Source: Botryococcus braunii
Taxonomy: Eukaryota; Chlorophyta; Trebouxiophyceae
NCBI GenBank assembly: GCA_002005505.1
Contig: KV908553.1
Span: 150,332-167,831 of the forward strand
Direction: 5' to 3'
Length of the DNA stretch: 17,500 nt
Position numbers and translations under genes: made by a program. The notes beneath the pieces are model-generated. The model saw nothing but the letters and a program-made list of their open reading frames with translations. It was not told where the DNA came from and ran no database searches. Positions 1-17,500 of the stretch are shown here, piece after piece; positions within the stretch are counted from its first letter, which is position 1, and the number at the start of each line of letters is the position of its first letter.

Positions 1-255
1 TCTGGACAGGTCTCCCTCCCCCCCCCTCCCCCCCAAAATGGAAGAGGTAGTAATCTTGCAGTTACCCCAGTTCAAGATTTTTCACTGGTATAGTGGAATT
101 TTGGGAGGGGCAAGAACGGTAAAGAGCCTCCCATATGGAATGGGAGGAATCAAAGGGTACATTTTGAGATAGAGAACGCTTCCGTCATCACGAGGATCTC
201 TGGTGCCTCACTTGTATTGTCCGGTTTTTTCTATGTATGTCTTTGTTCTCTTCAG

Positions 256-312
256 TTTTGGAAAGCGGAGTTGGGAAAGCTCGTCTGGGTCTCAGTGACG
301 AGGGGTCTTTGA
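256..312 (+). CDS. Possible short terminal exon, very uncertain
   Basis: A long pyrimidine run ending CTCTTCAG (225-255) is an excellent plus-strand acceptor. It is followed by FWKAELGKLVWVSVTRGL and a stop. No partner exon was found. The remainder of 1-930 has no supported gene on either strand. Confidence 0.12.
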   Translation, partial: FWKAELGKLVWVSVTRGL

Positions 313-940
313 AACATAACAGACCTTACCGGTTGGCTGGAAATCGTGTCAGTCCAGCGGTTGCGTGATAAAGATAACAGTTTTAGGCATGGCAAGTGTT
401 TCAGAAATGTAGTCAAAGATTGATAATTCAGCGGCCAATTTTCGAACGACCCCATGGTGCGGTAAATGTTACTTACATTGTTGGAGCGCCAGGTGAACGG
501 ACTCAGCAAGGGGTAACGACTCTCTCATGTTGTAAAGGTCACTCAAATAGTCTCGGTCTCGTTCAAAGATCCTTGCCGATCAGAAGGCAGCGAGTCCATT
601 TTGGAAATCCTCCCCATGCAGATACCTCCACGCAGCATCGTTTGTCAACACAGTATTTACACAAGTTAGATGAAATGTAGTTGTGAGCGTATCTGTAAAA
701 AGTCATCATTATCCGTAAAACATAATCAAACTTAGAGAAAAAGCGCATAGCGAGCGTATCCGTAGAAACAGGTACTTAGCCCCCCACCTGACCTGCGTCC
801 TCGGGCCCGACAGCATTTCCCAGCATCTGAAGCTGTCAGGGGAGGAAGTGACTGGCATGCACTTGCGACGCCATTGAACAACTTTTTTCACCCTTCTGGC
901 ATTCACGCAGGCACGAGCGCTTGCATGAGTGCGCACCCGC

Positions 941-941
<1 letters not shown>

Positions 942-1013
<72 letters not shown>

Positions 1014-1067
1014 ACCCACCCTCAGCCCAGCCCCGCCCCGCCCCGCCCCACCTGCCCAAACCCCCCC

Positions 1068-1146
<79 letters not shown>
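942..1146. repeat. (CA)n - C-rich spacer - (CA)n microsatellite
   Basis: Two CA tracts (942-1012 and 1071-1146) flank about 58 bp of C-rich sequence with three CCCCG repeats. The reading frames across it are only Thr-His or Cys-Val runs. From 1147 to 1810 I see no gene; a hairpin sits at 1418-1457. Confidence 0.95.
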
Positions 1147-1149
<3 letters not shown>

Positions 1150-1417
1150 GAGAGGGAGCAAATGAACGATCACCCGCATGGTAGTTTTAATGTACACACG
1201 CAGCAATCTGAAGGTGTCTTAAGATGTGCATGTGTTATTTGAAGATAGCTAACACATGCATGAAATACAGTGACGGTAGAATAATCAAATGCTTTTTACC
1301 TTACATTACCTAATTAGCAACCTTAACGACCTCATAATGACCTAATTAAGATACATCGTTGTAATCGAATGCCTTCACCGTCCCCTGCCAAAAGGAGGCT
1401 TATAAGGCTCGACCCTG

Positions 1418-1457
1418 CTTGGGTGCCGTGCCCCCTGTCAAAGGGAGGGCACCCAAG
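1418..1457. other. Imperfect hairpin, 10-bp perfect outer stem
   Basis: CTTGGGTGCC at 1418-1427 pairs with GGCACCCAAG at 1448-1457; the inside (CCCCCTGTCAAAGGG) can pair a little more. It lies in a region with no gene, so function is unknown. Confidence 0.6.
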
Positions 1458-1817
1458 TAGCTACTCTAAAGGGGCTCATCCGTTTTCGTCTTGATTTCTT
1501 GTACACCATCGCCCTGGGCGGTTTGCCCACCATGCGGATGGAATATCTGTCACCCTGCTAGAAAGCCGTAACTCCATACATGGGGAGGGGAAAGCCCTGC
1601 TCATTGTTATGTAATTACGAGCAGCTTCCGCGCGCTTGTACTTGCACAAAAGCAAGTGCATATACGGATATGCACCTCATGAGCTTGAGTGCCTACCCTC
1701 TCTGAGCAGTGCTTGAAAAGAACGGCAAAGTAGATCTTATTCTTGGCAGTTTCCAGCTGGGGAAGGGGACCAAGAAAAAGAGTCGGAGGTTCGGAAACTT
1801 CGGACATCTTGCAAACC

Positions 1818-1962
<145 letters not shown>

Positions 1963-2115
1963 GACTCCTGCCACATCGTGTGCTGTGTAAGACACGCACT
2001 CCTTGTCGGTATCGATCTTGTCGGTATTGATATCGCTGCATTGATCCCTGTGTTGTTCACGTACATCCCTGGATGCAAAGAGAACACTGTTCGGAAGAGA
2101 CATGCCAGAGGCTGC

Positions 2116-8518
<6,403 letters not shown>

Positions 8519-8820
8519 CTATCCCAATTCAAGTAGAATAAACACAAACACTCAACAGATCTATGCTAGATACTGCTCCTGCTGAGCCGGATGGTCTATA
8601 CATAGTCTGTTGACGTGCAACGGACACCGCGTTCGCAAGTAAGGTTCCGTTATACCTTATAATTTACACCATAGGAAGGGCGCCTTTCACCTGAATCAAT
8701 GAGTGCGTGGCTCAGGTCAAGGGATCTCACTAGTAGAGTCCTTCAAGAAAATGTTGACAGAGGTTTCCTATGCGTGACCTGGGTCAGGTCAACGGACTTT
8801 CGGAGTGTGGGGTCGCAAGG

Positions 8821-8856
8821 GACCTGGCGGGTCTCCTGCGGGAGACCCGCCAGGTC
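8821..8856. other. Perfect 16-bp hairpin with TGCG loop
   Basis: GACCTGGCGGGTCTCC at 8821-8836 pairs perfectly with 8841-8856 around TGCG. It lies in a stretch (8519-9360) upstream of carrier exon 1 where I find no certain gene. The GC-rich perfect stem could be a young inverted duplication or a structured RNA. Confidence 0.85.
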
Positions 8857-9360
8857 TCCATCTGCTCCCTCACTGAGGGATCTGCCAGGGAGCAACTTGC
8901 ATCCCGAGCACTGATTCGGATGTAGATGCTGTGTCCGTGCGATTATGTCCTCTCTGTTTGCAGAGCATGTATCGGGTCGAACACATTTTGCAATGACTTG
9001 GCGGGTGTGGCACAGACTCAAGCTGCTGGCTTTCTCTCTGATTCAGCCTAGGCCTATCAACATCAAATTCTTACATCGTCTACAACAAACAGTGAAGCAG
9101 TATCCGTTTGTGTGCCACAGGTCCCTACCTATGACCCACATTAACAAGTGCAATGGAAACCGCACAGACAGTATCAAGGGCCGGAGGGGTTATCCACCTT
9201 GCCTGAAAAAATGTAAATCAAGTGCACAGCAATGCACAAATTACCTGGTTCTATTCATGTATGAGATGCCCAATCTATGCACCTCAGCTCTCGTGCAACT
9301 GTCTAATTTGCGCAAGATACAGTTTGTACCCCCAGATTGGACTAGGGGGTGCGTGGGAGG

Positions 9361-9379
9361 TGCATGCATGCATGCGTGT

Positions 9380-9474
<95 letters not shown>

Positions 9475-9508
9475 CGCGCGCGCGTGTGCGTGCGTGTGTG
9501 CGCACGCA
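9361..9508. repeat. 148-bp strictly alternating pyrimidine-purine tract (TG/CG/CA)
   Basis: From TGCATGCATG at 9361 through long TG, then a CG block (9467-9484), to CGCACGCA at 9508, pyrimidine and purine alternate without a break. Such DNA is known to favour the left-handed Z form, most of all in the CG part. Confidence 0.9.
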
Positions 9509-9545
9509 TTTCATGAAACACCCGTGATCACTTTTCTTTTGCCAG

Positions 9546-9619
9546 CACATCAACCTCCGGCAGCTGCACACCCCCCCCCCCCCCACCTTTGGCAGTGGCT
9601 GCAGCATGCAGAAGCTACG
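9546..9619 (+). CDS. Candidate small plus-strand exon
   Basis: A strong acceptor (CTTTTCTTTTGCCAG) precedes HINLRQLHT, a 14-base C run and a donor C|GTAAGG near 9620. A second strong acceptor (CATTCTCTCAG) lies at about 9700 before DWLELHRRTTEF. I could not chain them to the exon at 9866 because no donor follows GAATTC, so this is weak. Confidence 0.15.
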
Positions 9620-9735
9620 TAAGGGACTGCAGTCATTTCCAGCGGCGCACCTCACACTACAGACATAAATTGTGGCCACCGGCTCCCCCATTCTCTCAGG
9701 ACTGGTTGGAGCTGCACCGCCGAACTACTGAATTC

Positions 9736-9752
9736 AAAAAAAAAAAAAAAAA

Positions 9753-9783
<31 letters not shown>

Positions 9784-9795
9784 GAAAGAAAAGGG
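9736..9795. repeat. Poly-A tract with scattered G
   Basis: About 60 bp of A broken by single or double G, following GAATTC and ending in AAAAGGGGGGGAAGGG. It could be a retroposed tail or plain slippage; no duplicated target site was found. Confidence 0.9.
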
Positions 9796-9865
9796 GGGGA
9801 AGGGAAACATATAAAGATAAAAAGTAGGTGTGTCTCCGATGGGTCACTCATGCCATATATGGCAA

Positions 9866-10042
9866 GCTTTCTTAAAGCTCAACGTGGAGCTGCTTGCAGG
9901 ATTTGAGTCCATGATGGAGTACTACACACGGAAGCATTCATACGACGTCGACCTTGTCAAGAAAATGTTACAGCGAAACAAGAGAGGGCGCTTTCTCCCA
10001 GCTCTACTGCTGCTGATGCTGCTGCTGCTGCTGCCGATGTAA
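9866..10042 (+). CDS. Candidate plus-strand exon, unknown protein
   Basis: The frame reads FLKLNVELLAGFESMMEYY, then TRKHSYDVDLVKKMLQRNK, which has balanced codon use and looks protein-like. It then enters a CTG repeat giving FLPALLLLMLLLLLPM. It ends either at TAA (10040-10042) or at a donor AT|GTAAGG at 10038-10039. Acceptors could be GGCAAG at about 9870 or TTAAAG at about 9879; neither is strong. AATAAA occurs at 10319-10324. If terminal, the hydrophobic end would look like a tail anchor, but it is built from the triplet repeat. Confidence 0.3.
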   Translation, partial: AFLKLNVELLAGFESMMEYYTRKHSYDVDLVKKMLQRNKRGRFLPALLLLMLLLLLPM

Positions 10043-10328
10043 GGATCCTCACTGTGTGTTTGCTACGGTGCCTGACAGCATAACGGGGCCTCTTTTAAAT
10101 GCTTTCGTCTGTGAGAATTTGCAGACCCGGCTCGAAAAAGTTTGCCAGCTAGGGCTCCCGGCTCCGCCTGAATTCTACAAATGTACTCTATAATCATGCT
10201 TCACAAGTAGGGCATAACTCACCGGGGTTTCAAGTCTATCCTCAAGCTTATTTTCACTGTGGTGGTGCGAAGCTAGAAGGATGTAACAGACCCCATGCAG
10301 ACTTTCTGGAGGGAGCTCAATAAAGCGG

Positions 10329-10366
10329 AGCGTACGATGAAGTTAAATTTAACTTCATCTTACGCT
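10329..10366. other. 38-bp palindrome without spacer
   Basis: Arms of 19 bases (10329-10347 and 10348-10366) meet at AAATTT and differ at one pair only (GATGAAGTTAAATTTAACTTCATC is the perfect core, 24 bases, here given as GATGAAGTTAAA and its complement). Confidence 0.85.
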
Positions 10367-10411
10367 TGATCAAGTTCCAATGCCACCCTCCAAACTAGTC
10401 TTGGGTTTTGA

Positions 10412-10447
10412 GCGACTCTAGAGTCGCTCACGACCCAGTTTATCCTA
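10412..10447. other. 36-bp palindrome with 22-bp perfect core
   Basis: TGAGCGACTCT at 10419-10429 meets its exact complement at 10430-10440. After a 2-base mismatch on each side, TGGGT (10412-10416) pairs with ACCCA (10443-10447). It sits 46 bp from the palindrome at 10329. The surrounding 10043-10800 shows no convincing gene. Confidence 0.85.
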
Positions 10448-10817
10448 CACTCTGATTGTAAAGTAAACGATGACGCCAGCGTACGCATGTATACAGTGAG
10501 AATACAGGCTTCACACTTAATTTTAAATACAGACAGAGTTGGCTGACGCTAACCTGAACCCTCGGGAAGAGCGGTCTCTAGTCTCTGATTGTCATGAGCA
10601 AAATTGGGTATCGTCTTTCCCTTGTGTCAGTGAGATGACAATTCTGAAAAGCTAGCGCCTCGACCAGTACCTGGCGAGCAAGTACCCATTGAGAAATCGA
10701 ATTTTGATACAACTTAAAATCCATGGAAAAACACTGGAAAGCAATGGGCTAAAGCACAGCCTATGACGCTGTGCCGAGCTGGAGAGTCTGATATACATAC
10801 ACAGGTGGATGGGACAA

Positions 10818-16407
<5,590 letters not shown>

Positions 16408-16591
16408 CTACAAAAACAGCACCCGCACACCATCTTTTGAATCCACCAATCTTGCATCCCCTCTCCCCAACGCGCATGAGCGTGAGTGCCCCTGCTCACA
16501 CGCAGGCTCGCAGGCGCCCATCTCTCCTGTTTGAGGCTAAGTAACAAAGAGCCATGTACTTCTGAAAGGCTTTTTACTGGAGGGATGAGCG

Positions 16592-16594
<3 letters not shown>

Positions 16595-16675
<81 letters not shown>

Positions 16676-16678
16676 TGT
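16595..16678. repeat. (TG)n microsatellite with TGG slips
   Basis: About 80 bp of TG, with TGGTG breaks near 16643 and 16674. The flanking stretch 16408-17038 has no supported exon. A minus-strand frame near 17010-16890 (DEGFVKWEGGPKGG) follows a decent acceptor, but does not fit the phase of exon A. Confidence 0.95.
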
Positions 16679-17038
16679 GTCCCTGCCATACAAGCCTCAT
16701 ACATACGGTAACACCCTTTTCCAGAAGCAACAGGCATTACTAAGGACAATAAGGAGTTCGTTTTTGTACTGCCAGGCACTCCCGCGCCGTTACTAACGAA
16801 ACAACCAGGCATGCTGAAGGAACAGCAGAAGTGTCTGATCACTTCAGGGATTTTGGGCCCCTCCACACGTCAACGCCAAGGGGCAATTCTGTACCTGCAA
16901 GTAGACAAGGGGAGGCCCCCCCAACCCCCCCTGCCCCCGAGCGCCGTGAGACACCCCTCCTCCATCTCTCCCACTCTCCCACCTTTCGGCCCTCCCTCCC
17001 ACTTCACAAAGCCTTCATCAGCAGTAACTGCCAGAAAA

Positions 17039-17500
17039 CTTCAACGCGTTGGGCAGATTGGGAAAATGCCCTCTATTGTTATGGTGGGTACTTCAAGCTG
17101 CTGCTGCTGATGATGTTGAGAACTTAAAGGTAGGGCTCATAGGTGTTGAATCTTCAAGGGGTTACGCAGCTTGGGAAAATGCCCTCCATTGTCATGGTGG
17201 GCATTTGAGGCTGCCGCTGCTGCTGGTGTTGAGAAACTTTTAAGGTAGTGCTCATTGGTGTGAATCTTCAAGATGTTGGGCAGATTGGGGAAATGGACTC
17301 TATATATGTGGAAGTCACCTGCAGGCTGCTGCTCGTAGTTTTGAATTCTGCAAGGTGTTGAACACACTGGGGAAATGCACTCTGTAAACGTGGAAGTGAC
17401 TTGGAGCTGCTGTCCTTAGGTGTTGGGAACTCTGGAAAAATGCACTCTGTAAATGTGGAAGTCACTTGAAGCTGTTGCTTGTAGCTGTGTAGTCTGCAAG
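17039..17500. repeat. Imperfect minisatellite, units about 65-115 bp, open at the window end
   Basis: At least five units share TTGGGAAAATGCCCTCTATT- or GGGGAAATGCACTCTGTAA-like cores followed by a G/T-rich strand with GCTGCTGCTG. Cores lie near 17058, 17173, 17286, 17369 and 17434. Early units are about 115 bp; later ones shrink to about 65-85 bp. Confidence 0.85.

Noticed and set aside
709..1242. Open frames of Thr-His or Cys-Val repeats over CA tracts (also at 5170-5660, 9222-9690, 11832-12580, 12599-12896, 13120-13488, 15994-16743)
   Set aside because: They are translations of dinucleotide repeats; such tracts are open in several frames at once and have no unique-sequence support.
9297..9356. 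Minus-strand end SPIWGYKLYLAQIRQLHES then stop
   Set aside because: A weak acceptor exists, but it would place a gene end between carrier exon 1 and its expected 5' part; too short to trust.
10060..10185. Minus-strand frame after TTTGTAG with GGAGSPSWQTF
   Set aside because: One fair acceptor but no donor, no family and no phase partner.

Overview
The window reads as nuclear DNA of a eukaryote with many introns. It holds no bacterial operons, no rRNA and no tRNA that I can see. Proteins are encoded in short exons with GT...AG (once apparently GC...AG) borders, and no long continuous gene is present. About a tenth of the window is long dinucleotide repeat (CA/TG, GA/CT, TA). Mixed GC of about 50 percent, a Ty1/copia element, and a coiled-coil gene that may belong to the ciliary docking family would suit a flagellate green alga. 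That is an inference, and I cannot name the species.

Layout. (1) 1-2115: non-coding as far as I can tell, with CA and TA/TAA microsatellites. (2) 2116-8518, minus strand: a mitochondrial carrier (SLC25) gene that I could rebuild from seven exons with consistent intron phases. All three carrier repeats and the stop codon are present; only the 5' end (upstream of 8518) is unresolved. (3) 2290-4910, inside the last intron of that gene: a dead copia gag-protease segment present twice in inverted orientation, forming a palindrome of about 2.3 kb with no spacer. (4) 5835-6335, in the fourth intron: about six tandem units of roughly 91 bp that copy the 3' splice site and start of exon 5. (5) 8519-10800: mostly non-coding, with a 148-bp alternating purine/pyrimidine tract, a poly-A tract, one candidate plus-strand exon and three strong palindromes. 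(6) 10818-16407, minus strand: a chain of small exons, phase-compatible end to end, for a coiled-coil protein with a basic C-terminus. Its introns hold most of the TG and GA tracts. The first two exons are the best supported and resemble outer-dynein-arm docking-type coiled coils; membership of the later exons in one gene is inferred. (7) 17039-17500: an imperfect minisatellite that runs off the end.

The two recognisable genes point the same way but share no visible function. The most unusual items are the inverted copia palindrome carried in an intron of an apparently intact gene, and the tandemly copied splice acceptor in the same gene.
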